64,000 nt of DNA, from NCBI GenBank assembly GCA_019456145.1, contig VRUL01000013.1:87408-151407 (forward strand), given 5' to 3'. Below are positions 44,975 through 54,729 of this stretch, in pieces. Origin of the DNA: Planctomycetota bacterium (GTDB lineage Bacteria; Planctomycetota; Phycisphaerae; Sedimentisphaerales; Anaerobacaceae). The notes beneath the pieces are model-generated. The model was given only the letters and a program-made list of their open reading frames with translations, had not been told where the DNA came from and did no database searches. A program made the position numbers and the translations under genes. Each line of letters opens with the position of its first letter. Position 1 is the stretch's first letter.

Positions 44975-47900
44975 TTATTGCCTGGATAAGGGCTTTAGCA
45001 CAATCTTATATGCAAACTCGTTTTTGCGTGTCTGAAACTGAACCTGAGTATTTTGTGCGTCGAATTTAACACTTCGTATTTTTTTGCCGTCAGTGTCGAT
45101 TGCGGTTATAGATGCTGCTTGTGTACCTTTGGTGCCGGTGAGTTTTTCAATGTATAGAGCGACCGTAAATGGGTCAATGTCGGGCAATGGAGTGACAACA
45201 ATCATATTTTTCTCCAACCGGCAGCGGAAGGCGCCTTGGGTTTCGACAGGGCCAAAATTGATTGGAGTTCTGCCGGCATTCCACCGAATCGGGGGCTGCG
45301 GCCTGGATTTGTGTTTGACGAGTCGAATGTTCGTTATTTTTTCATCCGTTCCCTCAACTACAAGTTTGCCGAGGTGATAGCGTGTGCTGCCGTCGTCGTC
45401 GCCGTAAAGAGCGTAGCGTCTGCCTGTGGAGGGGTCCCACAATCCGATTGTGATGCCGTATTCGCCGGCGCCATAAGTTTGAGGAATTTCTACAATCCAA
45501 TTGTCGCCGGTTGTGACGCGGCCCTTCCATTTGTTCGTGCCTTGAGAGGGATTGCCGCCGCCCTGGAAGGCGATTTTGTCGGGCCGCTCAGACTTGTCAC
45601 TGCTGAAGTGAGTGAAGATTTGCAGGTCCTTCGGCACCGCTCGCTGAACGTCCCAGTTCACAATCAGCTTGAACCTGCGATTGCCGAGATATTCGATGCG
45701 GTCCGCCGTCGGTCGGATTGCCAGTGCTGCGTTGGGACTGAACCCGCGCGCATTGAAGTAACAGCGGGATGGCCCCCGTGACTGTTCGGTGATGATGCCG
45801 TTTATTTTTTCGATGCTCGATTCGAGCCGGCCATTCTTTGCAAAGTATCCGTATTGAGGCAGCGTTTTGCCGGCAACCTGCCAGTCCTGATCGCCACGAT
45901 TTACGTAAATACGGGCGCCGGATTTCCATCTGATGAGCTGTCTGTGTATGTCCCCATCGACGAACTGTACATCTTCGATCTGATCGAGCGCGATGCTGCG
46001 GATGAAATCCTGCGCCAGCCAGTACTTTCGGACGGCACCGCGGCCAAATGCCCTTCGGTCAACCATAAGGGCGTGTCCTTCAAGAACCTCGGCACTGATG
46101 TAGTCGTCGCTTTCGATGATTCTTTGGCCACTCTCTGCTTGTCTGAGTTTGTATCGTGAGGGATAGCCGACTCCGTGCAGACTAAATTTGTCGTGCAGCA
46201 CCGCATCAAACCACGGCACACGCTCCCAATCTTTGCAGGAGATTTTGATGTGGGGCCATCCCTTTTCGGGCGAAAGTGTCATGTGCTGACAATCAGAGCC
46301 GTCGAGGTATCCGATAAGCTGGTCGTGTCCGGCCTCGGATGTGGTAGGCGCGTTTTCGCCGAGATAGTCTCGAATCCAGGCGAAAGCCTCGCCCCATGAT
46401 TTGCGGGTCTCAAGCATCGAGTGGAAGTTTCCGGATCTATCGTAGAAGTCGAAGCATGGCAGTGAAGTGAAGACGTCGATGAAATAGTGCGTTGGTTTAA
46501 GGTTCGGTTTTATGAGTTTTAGATTACGTTTGATGAATGGTATGATGTGGTCCGGCCGCCAGCGATAGCTCTGGGCGTTGCGTCCTTCGTTGAGCCAGGC
46601 CTTGATAGGTTCGCCCTGTTCGGTGAAGCAGATATGGTCATAGCTGTAATCGGCCGCATCGGGATAAATGTCGATGTAATTATCGTGCAGGCCCCAGGGG
46701 ATATCCTGTTCGGCGCATACCTTTGCAATCTGCTGCATATCTTCGACTGTACCAAGCGACGGCAAGGGTGGATAAATGTCCGGCAGGCGGTAGTCGTAAC
46801 CCCATCGCTGCCAGACGTGCACGGTCAGGAGTGAATCGGTCAGGCCGTAATCTATCATTCGCTTCATCGTCTCGGCGATCTCGGCATAGCGTCCGCCCCA
46901 GATATCGAATACAAATCGACCTGCCTTACGCTTTAGTCCGGCCGCTGGTTTCTTGTCGAATAAGGGGCGGTACTTTCGGGCACAATCAAAAGCCCCCCTG
47001 GTACTCGGCACAAAGACAAGCGTTGCATCGAGGTGTGTGTGAAGCGCGTATATCCTTTGATCCGGGTCCACTTTCAGGTAGTCCGGCGGATTGTCGCAGG
47101 CAGTCAGAAGCGAGATGCCTTTGTCAAAATCAAATCCGACGTGGCTTGTTGAGAGGTTATGCCCCCCGAAGCCTGCCCTGAAAGCTTTGGGCTCGACGAT
47201 GCAGTATCCATGGCCGTAGTAAACACGAGGCGCTTTCTGGTCGGCCTGTCCCAGCGCTATATCGGTAATCCGTTTGGGGCATTCCATCTTTATGCGCAGG
47301 CCGGCTTTGTCTTTCCAGAGATGTGCAGTCAAGTCAAACTCCTGGTCTGCGAGCAAAAGGTGATGTTTGATAATTAGTTTTCCGAATAATCCATCTTTTT
47401 TCGTATCGACCTTTCGCACGATGAGTTGTGACGGCCCGCGTCCGACCTCGTGCCGGAGGACCGAAATGTTTAAGCCATCGAATACGACGCAGTGAGCGTC
47501 ATCGCCGAAAGCAATGGCCGAATCCACCAGACCGTTTTTGCCCAGGACAAGTGCCGCGGTGCAATTATCCTCAAGTTTGAAGACGAATTCGTTGTCACCG
47601 GATACTTTTTGCGATTTGAGGATGCTTCTGGCGCGCTTGCGGATTTTTTCTCGTTCGGTGTCTGTTAGTTGCCGAGGTGGTGTTCCTGCAACAACTGTCG
47701 GCTGGCCCCAATAGGACGAGTCACAGGTCGTATTACGCTTCGGTCCAGGATGGCTTTCCAATCGCAGGAGTATTTTCCTGCCGGCGAATCTGCTGAGGTC
47801 AGCTTGGCCGTCCAGCCATTTCTTGCTATCGGTGTGACGCTCGAAAAGCTTCTGGTCACCGGCCCAAACACGAAACGTCACGCCGTCGCTGGGAGGTTCG

Positions 47901-48661
47901 GCCTCTGTATGGTCGCGTATGGCGTTGGCAAAAGTTAGTTTGATTGGTGAAATATTCGGGAGCTTGAGCATGTATTCGGCGAAGATGGTACCGCCTCCAT
48001 GCCTCCACGGCGGGTGCATCTGAATGGCTTGCTTTGTCGGGCCGCGAGAGACGCTTAGATTTGAAAAGTTAGCGGAAGACTCGGTAGATGAACCTTTCCA
48101 GCCAATCGGCATGTAGACCAGGGACTTGTCGTAGTAGCGCCAGGCTACACGATGCGACTGCAATTGGCAAAGCGATAAGGTACCATTGAGTGGAACGATG
48201 TTCACGGGCATTTCATCCGGCTTCTGAGACGAACGGGTGGTTTTATCGAAATTTGATTTAAATATTTGAACGGCGTGCGCTGTTACCATCTTTCCCTGGT
48301 GCTTAAAAGCGGCGTAAATATGAAAGGGATATAGTGCCGAAAATGCGTCCTTTCCGGCAGCTATTCGAAAAGTGGCTTCTGCTTTCTGGCCGGGGGCAAT
48401 TGTAAGACGTTTTTCCGCTTTGCCCAGCGCGTACCATTGGTCCACGAGGTCTGCCATACGCAGCCGGACCTGTAACGGTGAGCTTCCGTTATTGCCGGCG
48501 GTGACCTTTACCTGGCGTGGGGTATCATACTTCGTGACGTCTTCAATGTTATCTATGGTCAATTTCAGCGGGCCTTGCGTGACGATATGCCCATTGAATG
48601 CCATTCCTGTTGAAGCGGTTAAGAGGACCGAGAAGGTAAGTCCTATGCTAAAAGTCTTCAT
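44975..48661 (-). CDS. Large secreted TIM-barrel glycosidase-like protein
   Basis: The 1228-residue protein starts at ATG 48661 (GAGG upstream); the frame extends to 48670 but lacks support. It has a signal peptide (MKTFSIGLTFSVLLTASTGM), an Ig-like domain, an NPCBM-like lectin domain (about residues 170-320, DGVTFRVWAGDQ), a beta-sandwich, and a barrel at about 600-830 with WQRWGYDYRLPDIYPP, WGLHDNYIDIYPD, YFIDVFTS and TSEAGHDQL. The latter two could supply a catalytic Asp and Glu. The arrangement recalls DUF5696/GH101-like proteins; I cannot name the family with confidence. It is the third gene of a four-gene operon. Confidence 0.7.
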   Translation of the reverse strand: MKTFSIGLTFSVLLTASTGMAFNGHIVTQGPLKLTIDNIEDVTKYDTPRQVKVTAGNNGSSPLQVRLRMADLVDQWYALGKAEKRLTIAPGQKAEATFRIAAGKDAFSALYPFHIYAAFKHQGKMVTAHAVQIFKSNFDKTTRSSQKPDEMPVNIVPLNGTLSLCQLQSHRVAWRYYDKSLVYMPIGWKGSSTESSANFSNLSVSRGPTKQAIQMHPPWRHGGGTIFAEYMLKLPNISPIKLTFANAIRDHTEAEPPSDGVTFRVWAGDQKLFERHTDSKKWLDGQADLSRFAGRKILLRLESHPGPKRNTTCDSSYWGQPTVVAGTPPRQLTDTEREKIRKRARSILKSQKVSGDNEFVFKLEDNCTAALVLGKNGLVDSAIAFGDDAHCVVFDGLNISVLRHEVGRGPSQLIVRKVDTKKDGLFGKLIIKHHLLLADQEFDLTAHLWKDKAGLRIKMECPKRITDIALGQADQKAPRVYYGHGYCIVEPKAFRAGFGGHNLSTSHVGFDFDKGISLLTACDNPPDYLKVDPDQRIYALHTHLDATLVFVPSTRGAFDCARKYRPLFDKKPAAGLKRKAGRFVFDIWGGRYAEIAETMKRMIDYGLTDSLLTVHVWQRWGYDYRLPDIYPPLPSLGTVEDMQQIAKVCAEQDIPWGLHDNYIDIYPDAADYSYDHICFTEQGEPIKAWLNEGRNAQSYRWRPDHIIPFIKRNLKLIKPNLKPTHYFIDVFTSLPCFDFYDRSGNFHSMLETRKSWGEAFAWIRDYLGENAPTTSEAGHDQLIGYLDGSDCQHMTLSPEKGWPHIKISCKDWERVPWFDAVLHDKFSLHGVGYPSRYKLRQAESGQRIIESDDYISAEVLEGHALMVDRRAFGRGAVRKYWLAQDFIRSIALDQIEDVQFVDGDIHRQLIRWKSGARIYVNRGDQDWQVAGKTLPQYGYFAKNGRLESSIEKINGIITEQSRGPSRCYFNARGFSPNAALAIRPTADRIEYLGNRRFKLIVNWDVQRAVPKDLQIFTHFSSDKSERPDKIAFQGGGNPSQGTNKWKGRVTTGDNWIVEIPQTYGAGEYGITIGLWDPSTGRRYALYGDDDGSTRYHLGKLVVEGTDEKITNIRLVKHKSRPQPPIRWNAGRTPINFGPVETQGAFRCRLEKNMIVVTPLPDIDPFTVALYIEKLTGTKGTQAASITAIDTDGKKIRSVKFDAQNTQVQFQTRKNEFAYKIVLKPLSRQ

Positions 48662-48688
48662 TATTAACACCTCATTTTTGTCAATGAA

Positions 48689-51322
48689 TTAATCTGGTTT
48701 TGTTTGCCGCGTCAAAAGATACCACATAGTTTGATACTTCGGCGCCAGTTGCAGAACGCCCTGGTCGTTCTGGTAGGAGACGGCTACTTTGTGCTTTGGT
48801 AGTCCATCCGGGCCCAGAGCGTTACATATCCATTGGCCCTTCGGCAGAACCAATGTCCCTTCGACCGGCTCGATCTGGACAGGCGGCTGGCCCCAGTTTC
48901 GGCCAACAGTCCGGCGGTCCTCTGAGAACTTCATACCGGTATTTTCACACCTGCCGCAGGCGGTGACCAGAATTTTTCGACTATTATTTAGCGGTCTATT
49001 GTCCAGTGGTGTCACCATCACTGCAGCAAACTCCGGCTTAGTAACAGAAAGCTGACCGTTGGTTGCTTTCTCGTACCTTTCAGCATGACCGGTATGGATC
49101 CATGCGCCCTGGCTGCGTGTTGAATACAAACCCTTACCATTTTCAACAGACCAATCGAGTTTCGATGTCTTGCTAATTCCTCCCTGTCCGCCATAGCCGG
49201 CGATCGCTGAAACTATCTGACTTTTGAGCATATCCTGCCAGGCGATTTTCCCCTTTTCAGCCAGTAGAGCAAACATATTACGGTCATGCTTGAGGTGCAG
49301 ATTTGCAAGGTCTGTAACGAGATCCAAAGATTTAGTTAATTGGACACAGGAAAATTCATTTAGTTGGGCAACACCTATATTGGGCGGAGCAATCCCAGGT
49401 CCAGCATCGCGGAAAATGGCAGCGCCGGCGCGCATAAAGCCCCACTTGGCCGGGTTAGTGTCGATATCAAAATAGCTGTTCATATTTTCTCGGTACCAGC
49501 CGTCTGAGCTGTGACTGTAAGTGTATAGCCAGATGCCGTCCCAATTCTGTGCGGCGGCAAAGGATGCAAGCATAGGGACACACTCAGCCTGTGAGTCGAG
49601 GGGGGCGGGGTGGTTGTATTCGCTGACGGTAAAGGGCTTGCCGGCAAGACGTTCGGCGGCCAGACGAAACAAAGTGGCTTGGGCGGGGTAATCGGTCATA
49701 GCTTTCTGGTCGATGAGCCAGTTTCCACTGTCCCACGGCCTGCCCGGAAAGCGCGGGTGCTGCCAGTATGCGTGGGCGTCGATGAAGTCCATATCGCTCT
49801 GGGCGTACAGTCCCAACGGCCCGAAGACAATCGTGCCGGTTACCAGTGCCTTGCAGCCGAGGTCATTCTTGATGAAGCTTCGCATTCCATCGAAATAGGC
49901 CTTTTCCGTTTCGCCCAGAAAGCGCATGCGGTCGAGGGTGCGGGTTGGACTCTCACTATCAGCAAATACAGCAACCGTGCCAGCCTTGATTGACTCGTTC
50001 TTTTCCAGACCCACACGGCCGCCGGGCCGAAACTCAACGTTGGCAAGATATATCGGGACATCACTGCCACCAAATGAAAAGCTAATACGGGTATTTTCAT
50101 CATTGGCCTTTGCAACAAAACCATACCGAAAACTTTGCCATTCGTTTTTCAACGCCACCTGTCTTGACAGCCCGAGATTATTCCAGGGACTATGGGCCTG
50201 GCTGACGGCACACCCGATTTTACGCGACTTATCAACGGCGGCGTCAAAAGTAACTGTGTAGTACTTATCTGATTTAACAGCGAGGCCTCCCTGGTTGAGC
50301 TGTAGGTGCCATTCAGTATCATCGGCTTTGTTAATATCAATTCGCAGTGCGTCTTTGTCCTTGTATCGCGTGCCTGACAGCGAGGCCTTGCAGCCGGAAT
50401 GTTGTTCAAGATTCCAGTTCTTAGGGACAGTTCTGCCTGATTCGTTTGTCTGGAAGTTACTGTTGACAAGTATGTTGCTGCCCAGTTCTTCAGCGCCTTC
50501 GGACCAGATATTACGCAGCTTCTGGTCCGAGCCGTAGCGTTTTTGTAACCAGGCATTGAATTTGCCTTGCAAGATATCCGCATAGTATGGCGGAAGCGTC
50601 CTCAGTGTCTGCTCGCTGCCCCACATAAAAAGGCTGTTCTCATTAGTGATTTCGACAATCGCCACGGCGGGGTCGTCGGCGTAGCGGAGCTTGCGATATG
50701 GATTGACGTGGGTAAGCAACTCGCGGGCAAATTTTTTCTGAGCCTCGATGAGTGCGGGTGTGAAGATGTTGAAGATTTTGTCATATTGACGGTTAGTCTT
50801 GGGCAGATCCAGATATTGACTATGCGCTCGGCCGACGTGAAGGTTGATATTAACACAGATTCCGCGGCGGGCAAGCTGGTCGATAAAAAAGTCTAATCTG
50901 TCCAGGGCCTCGGGAGCGATGGTTTTACCGTTCTTTGCGTTCCACAATCCACGGGGCCAGCGAGCACTATCCATGTGATGACAGCGAACGGCGTTGACGC
51001 CGGCAGCGGCAAGGCGGGCCGCAATGTAGGGGGCATCTTCGTGTTTGGGCAAATTAGCTCCAAACGACAGGTTGACACCCCACAGGCGGACGCGCCGGTC
51101 GCCCCGGTGGAAGTGGCCTCGGTTTGCAACGAGGCGGTCGGAGTTGGTCTTGATTGGCTGCGAGGAAGGATATGCTATCAGCGAATCAGGATTTGGCCGA
51201 GCGGGAATAACGAAAGGAACAAAGTCTTGTGCAACCGCGCTGCTACAGACAAGCTGCGTTATAATGATAAATAGCGATTGTCTATTTATGAATTTCGAGG
51301 TTTTAAGTTTTTTGTTCATCAT
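48689..51322 (-). CDS. Clan-A glycoside hydrolase with inserted CBM
   Basis: The 877-residue protein starts at ATG 51322 (AAGGAG 6 bases upstream). The signal peptide is residues 1-32. The barrel begins with VNLSFGANLPKHEDAPYIAA and AAGVNAVRCHHMD. The acid/base candidate is in VEITNENSLF. Residues about 285-435 form an inserted CBM4/9-type module (ILVNSNFQTNES...KYYTVTFDAAVD). The barrel resumes with SDMDFIDAHAYWQHP and the nucleophile candidate in FTVSEYNHP. A C-terminal beta-rich domain follows. It is likely extracellular or periplasmic and probably acts on a polysaccharide with its operon partners. Family number not assigned. Confidence 0.78.
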   Translation of the reverse strand: MMNKKLKTSKFINRQSLFIIITQLVCSSAVAQDFVPFVIPARPNPDSLIAYPSSQPIKTNSDRLVANRGHFHRGDRRVRLWGVNLSFGANLPKHEDAPYIAARLAAAGVNAVRCHHMDSARWPRGLWNAKNGKTIAPEALDRLDFFIDQLARRGICVNINLHVGRAHSQYLDLPKTNRQYDKIFNIFTPALIEAQKKFARELLTHVNPYRKLRYADDPAVAIVEITNENSLFMWGSEQTLRTLPPYYADILQGKFNAWLQKRYGSDQKLRNIWSEGAEELGSNILVNSNFQTNESGRTVPKNWNLEQHSGCKASLSGTRYKDKDALRIDINKADDTEWHLQLNQGGLAVKSDKYYTVTFDAAVDKSRKIGCAVSQAHSPWNNLGLSRQVALKNEWQSFRYGFVAKANDENTRISFSFGGSDVPIYLANVEFRPGGRVGLEKNESIKAGTVAVFADSESPTRTLDRMRFLGETEKAYFDGMRSFIKNDLGCKALVTGTIVFGPLGLYAQSDMDFIDAHAYWQHPRFPGRPWDSGNWLIDQKAMTDYPAQATLFRLAAERLAGKPFTVSEYNHPAPLDSQAECVPMLASFAAAQNWDGIWLYTYSHSSDGWYRENMNSYFDIDTNPAKWGFMRAGAAIFRDAGPGIAPPNIGVAQLNEFSCVQLTKSLDLVTDLANLHLKHDRNMFALLAEKGKIAWQDMLKSQIVSAIAGYGGQGGISKTSKLDWSVENGKGLYSTRSQGAWIHTGHAERYEKATNGQLSVTKPEFAAVMVTPLDNRPLNNSRKILVTACGRCENTGMKFSEDRRTVGRNWGQPPVQIEPVEGTLVLPKGQWICNALGPDGLPKHKVAVSYQNDQGVLQLAPKYQTMWYLLTRQTKPD

Positions 51323-51349
51323 TCTCAACTCCTTGTCGATAGGATTAAG

Positions 51350-52384
51350 CTATTGTTTATTAGTCTTACTGAGAGGTGCTTTATCTTTGCAGCGGTCCAT
51401 CCGTTTCTGCCAATCGCTCAGGTACTGCTGCCGCCATTTGTTTACTGTTTTAGCTCCGTGGTGTCCTCTCTCAACAAGAACTGGATCGGGGTCGTCAATC
51501 CACCAATTGGGGCGACTTTTTCTTTTGACAAATCTTCCTCCCCAACTGTCTTTTGTCGGGTCGTCCGGAGTTCCGCGTAGAAGAAAGGCATAGCTCGGGG
51601 TATCACCCATTTTTATACTGCCGCCTTTCAAAGGAACAAAATATTTTCCCAGTTCGCCGTGGTTCTTAACGTGCTTATCAACAAACGACCTGTTTCCCCA
51701 GTCGCCGTTCTGCCTGCCGCCCATATACCAGCCGCGGAATGTACTGTTATTACGAATAAGCCATAAATCCGTGTGGTTTTTGTCGATGTACATAAAGGCA
51801 CTTTGGTCGTGTTTTTGGTTCCATGATGCAATGAAGTAAACTCGAATTTTCTGTTTTATTTCGGGATTATCATGTAGCGCCTGTGCGATATCGGTGATTG
51901 ACCCCCATACAAGCACATACAATGGCCGGGGGTCTTTTTTCTTTGCACAATGGACTATCCATTTTGAACCTTCGGTCGGGCCGCTATAGCCTTTTTCCGG
52001 TGCGGGATTTATTGCGCCCTGTTTTGCTATTGAGCGAAGATAATCAGGCTTTGGGTATTTGTCGGAATAGGTTTTGAGATTGGGATAATCCTTTTGGTAC
52101 TCGTCAATCACATCGAGGATATCCTTCTTTCGACCTTTCTGGGGAGGTGAAGAAATAACGCTTTCAGTATCGAATAAATCGGAATATAGAAGGTAATGGA
52201 CCATAGACTGAATGTCATCTTCATCCCCTCCGCCGATATCCGTTGAAATAATCACCCGATACCTGTTGCCGGCGAGTGCGCCGCCGCCAAGCTCAGAGGT
52301 AGCGCCTGAAGAAATAAAAACAGCTATTATGACAATTATAGTCGAGAGTGTCCATTTTGTGGTTTTTAGAATACCTTTTTTCAC
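51350..52384 (-). CDS. DUF1593 / Sde182-like nucleoside-hydrolase-fold protein
   Basis: The start chosen is GTG 52384 (GAGAGGGA 7 bases upstream), which opens the signal peptide (KKGILKTTKWTLSTIIVIIAVF). The 344-residue protein has YRVIISTDIGGGDEDDIQSM, the Asp-rich loop of the DUF1593/nucleoside-hydrolase fold, and LYVLVWGSITDIAQAL, RVYFIASWNQKHD and WIDDPDP. Sde182-type proteins are secreted, sometimes with cellulose-binding modules, and their activity is poorly known. It is the first gene of the four-gene glycosidase operon. Confidence 0.8.
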   Translation of the reverse strand: MKKGILKTTKWTLSTIIVIIAVFISSGATSELGGGALAGNRYRVIISTDIGGGDEDDIQSMVHYLLYSDLFDTESVISSPPQKGRKKDILDVIDEYQKDYPNLKTYSDKYPKPDYLRSIAKQGAINPAPEKGYSGPTEGSKWIVHCAKKKDPRPLYVLVWGSITDIAQALHDNPEIKQKIRVYFIASWNQKHDQSAFMYIDKNHTDLWLIRNNSTFRGWYMGGRQNGDWGNRSFVDKHVKNHGELGKYFVPLKGGSIKMGDTPSYAFLLRGTPDDPTKDSWGGRFVKRKSRPNWWIDDPDPVLVERGHHGAKTVNKWRQQYLSDWQKRMDRCKDKAPLSKTNKQ

Positions 52385-52546
52385 GTTTGAGTCCCTCTCA
52401 ACAATATCACAAAATGAAAGCGCGGCCATGAAATGAAATCCTCGATGGTATTTCATTGTGCCACACCTGAGAAATATAATATGGAATAATACAGTATGCG
52501 CTTGTCTATATCAACCGAAAATCGAGAGAATTGTTATCGGTGACGA

Positions 52547-53806
52547 CTAACCACTCACGATAATTGTTTCAGTTGGGCCAACTAGTTTATAGCGTATTCC
52601 TCTCCAGCAGATGGTTCTGCCGAAGGCCGAAGAAATAATAAGAAATAGCAGCAGTAGTGACCACGCCCAAAAAAAGAGTATATCGGCGGCGCAGGCGAGC
52701 TTTAATTTCGGCCAATCTTTTTGCAGCACTTTACTGATCATTTTCTGACGCAGTATCGCACTGGACAGTTGACCTGTGAAGAACAAGACTGGTACAGCCA
52801 GAAGAATTAATAATTTATAATCGATTATTGATGAATTAAGTGCTGCGTAGATTGCTAAAAAAGAGCCTGCCCATAAACCTAATACCGAATAAAGACTGCT
52901 GAACAATCCGAACCACCAGGTTAGAGGTACGCTTACTCGTGTAATTACAAATTGTCGGCGGGCAAATTCAAAAAGCTTCGGCCATGTGGTTGATTCGTAT
53001 GAAGCGACGAGGCAGGCGGGAATAAACTCCACTTTTTTCCCCGCCTTTTTGACTGCATGGCTTAGCGACAAATCATCGCTTATGGTCTTGGGCCAGATTT
53101 TATCAAGGCCTATTTCTCGAAAAACATCCACACGAATAGCCATGGAGCCGCCCCAGGCCTGATTGAAACGAGTGTTGCCAAGCAACTGGGCGACCTTGGC
53201 GTTCATGACCGATAGGGCCAAGCTGGCCGGATTGTTTCTTCCTGGTATGAACCAGCGATAGCCGCTGGTGGCGCCGATCCTGGGAAGTCTGAGGTGCCAG
53301 ACTAAATGACTTAACCAGTCGCTGCGGACGCAGACGTCAGAATCAGCAAAGGCAAGTACGTCCACGTCATCGCTGATTCTCTCGTAGCCATAGAGCAAAT
53401 TATGGATTTTTTGACTACAGGCGTATCTTGTTGTTGGTTGCTCGTTGTTAGTACTTTTGGTGTCATTTACTTTTCCTGCAACAAATACCTGCACTTCACG
53501 GGCTTTTGAACTTTGGCTCAGTTGGCTTTTGAGTTTGCATAATTCGTCATAGGCTGGGTCGGCCTTCTCAGCGACGACAAACCACAGCAGATAATTTTCA
53601 TAGTCCTGATTGAAGAGTGATGTAATATTTTGTTGAAAAGCGGAGTCCAGACCCTTGCATGGTACAATCAGTACGGCCCGAAGCTGGTGCCACGAACGCT
53701 TTTTTTTGTATTTGGCCAGGATATAGCGATAGTTTTTTACTGTCTGAGCCAAAAAGAATAATTGTGATAGAATTGCTGCAAGGGCTATGTAGTAATACCA
53801 ATCCAT
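52547..53806 (-). CDS. Membrane glycosyltransferase, GT21-like
   Basis: From ATG 53806 (AGAGG upstream) the protein is 419 residues. It has an N-terminal membrane segment, VLIVPCKGLDSAF, the DxD in FADSDVCVRSDWL, GGSMAIRVDVFREIG, SDDLSLSHAVKKAG and RRQFVITRV, which is the (Q/R)xxR-type motif. Three or four C-terminal membrane segments follow. The arrangement resembles ceramide glucosyltransferase/HpnI-type enzymes that glycosylate lipids at the inner membrane. Substrates are not known. It is transcribed in the same direction as the phosphatase/kinase pair. Confidence 0.85.
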   Translation of the reverse strand: MDWYYYIALAAILSQLFFLAQTVKNYRYILAKYKKKRSWHQLRAVLIVPCKGLDSAFQQNITSLFNQDYENYLLWFVVAEKADPAYDELCKLKSQLSQSSKAREVQVFVAGKVNDTKSTNNEQPTTRYACSQKIHNLLYGYERISDDVDVLAFADSDVCVRSDWLSHLVWHLRLPRIGATSGYRWFIPGRNNPASLALSVMNAKVAQLLGNTRFNQAWGGSMAIRVDVFREIGLDKIWPKTISDDLSLSHAVKKAGKKVEFIPACLVASYESTTWPKLFEFARRQFVITRVSVPLTWWFGLFSSLYSVLGLWAGSFLAIYAALNSSIIDYKLLILLAVPVLFFTGQLSSAILRQKMISKVLQKDWPKLKLACAADILFFWAWSLLLLFLIISSAFGRTICWRGIRYKLVGPTETIIVSG

Positions 53807-53880
53807 TCTTGCCTCTTGTGGATGCATTTAAGCGTAAGCGCCATGATGCTTTTGTCCGTTTGGTCTTTAGAATACACGCT

Positions 53881-54729
53881 TTACGCTATTGAAGTCAAGG
53901 GTACAATTGAATCGATTAACTGCTCTATGGTATAGGAATCAGTAAGGTTGATTGGGAGCAGGCAGCCGTGATTGTGGTTGGAGGCGAGAATAATCAGATT
54001 TTTGCCGGCCTGGATCCATCCCTGTGGCTGAGGTTGATGGCCGAGGATAAAAGTATCGGCGTCAAAGAGTTCTGCCATTTTGTCGAGCGTCTCCTGACTG
54101 TGTCTTCTGCCCCAGGTTAAAAGGTAGGCCGAGCCTGGTTTTTTACAATCGCTGATTTCCAATTGCCTCTCCATGATTTGCTTATCGAATTTCACGACGT
54201 AAAGATCGCCGGGGAGCGAATGCGACATCCATATTCTGTTATCACATCTTACCGCTAAGGGCTGCGAGAGTAGAAATTGCCGCATGGCCAGTTTGATATC
54301 GGTGCTGGCCTGCTGGAATTCTCTGTCCAGGGCTTGATTCATTGACCGGCTCATTTCTTTGCCATTTTTCATCACCTGGCTATCGTTGATGAAAGTGGTA
54401 TCGTGGTTTCCCATGATGATATGGACCTGGTTGGGAAAGCTTAATTTATAGCGAGCTGCATCGAACAACAATCTGTAAGATAGACAGCCGCCCTCGGAGT
54501 CCCTTGGACCTCCGTGTATGATTTCCTGCAGGATGAGGTGCCTGTCGGGATTGTTGGCCAAATCGGAGAAAGTGACCATTCTTTCGAAATTCCGTCGATG
54601 TCCGTGAATATCACCGGTTATAATCAGGCTTCCTTCGGCAGGCAAATGAATCAAATTACCGCGTCTAAATCTATCTGCGTTGCAGGCCTGCTCAGCCTTG
54701 TTTAGCAAGTCAATTATTGCTTTAGGCAT
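53881..54729 (-). CDS. Metallophosphoesterase (calcineurin-like)
   Basis: The 282-residue protein shows the metallophosphoesterase motifs: GDIHGHRRNF, IIHGGPRD, MGNHDTTF, MSHSLPGD and LGHQPQ, which supply the two-metal site. Such enzymes can be protein phosphatases (PPP-like) or nucleotide/phosphodiester hydrolases. It overlaps the end of the Ser/Thr kinase gene by 8 bases, so it may reverse the action of the kinase; this is an inference from gene order. The ribosome site is not obvious, consistent with translational coupling. Confidence 0.88.
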   Translation of the reverse strand: MPKAIIDLLNKAEQACNADRFRRGNLIHLPAEGSLIITGDIHGHRRNFERMVTFSDLANNPDRHLILQEIIHGGPRDSEGGCLSYRLLFDAARYKLSFPNQVHIIMGNHDTTFINDSQVMKNGKEMSRSMNQALDREFQQASTDIKLAMRQFLLSQPLAVRCDNRIWMSHSLPGDLYVVKFDKQIMERQLEISDCKKPGSAYLLTWGRRHSQETLDKMAELFDADTFILGHQPQPQGWIQAGKNLIILASNHNHGCLLPINLTDSYTIEQLIDSIVPLTSIA

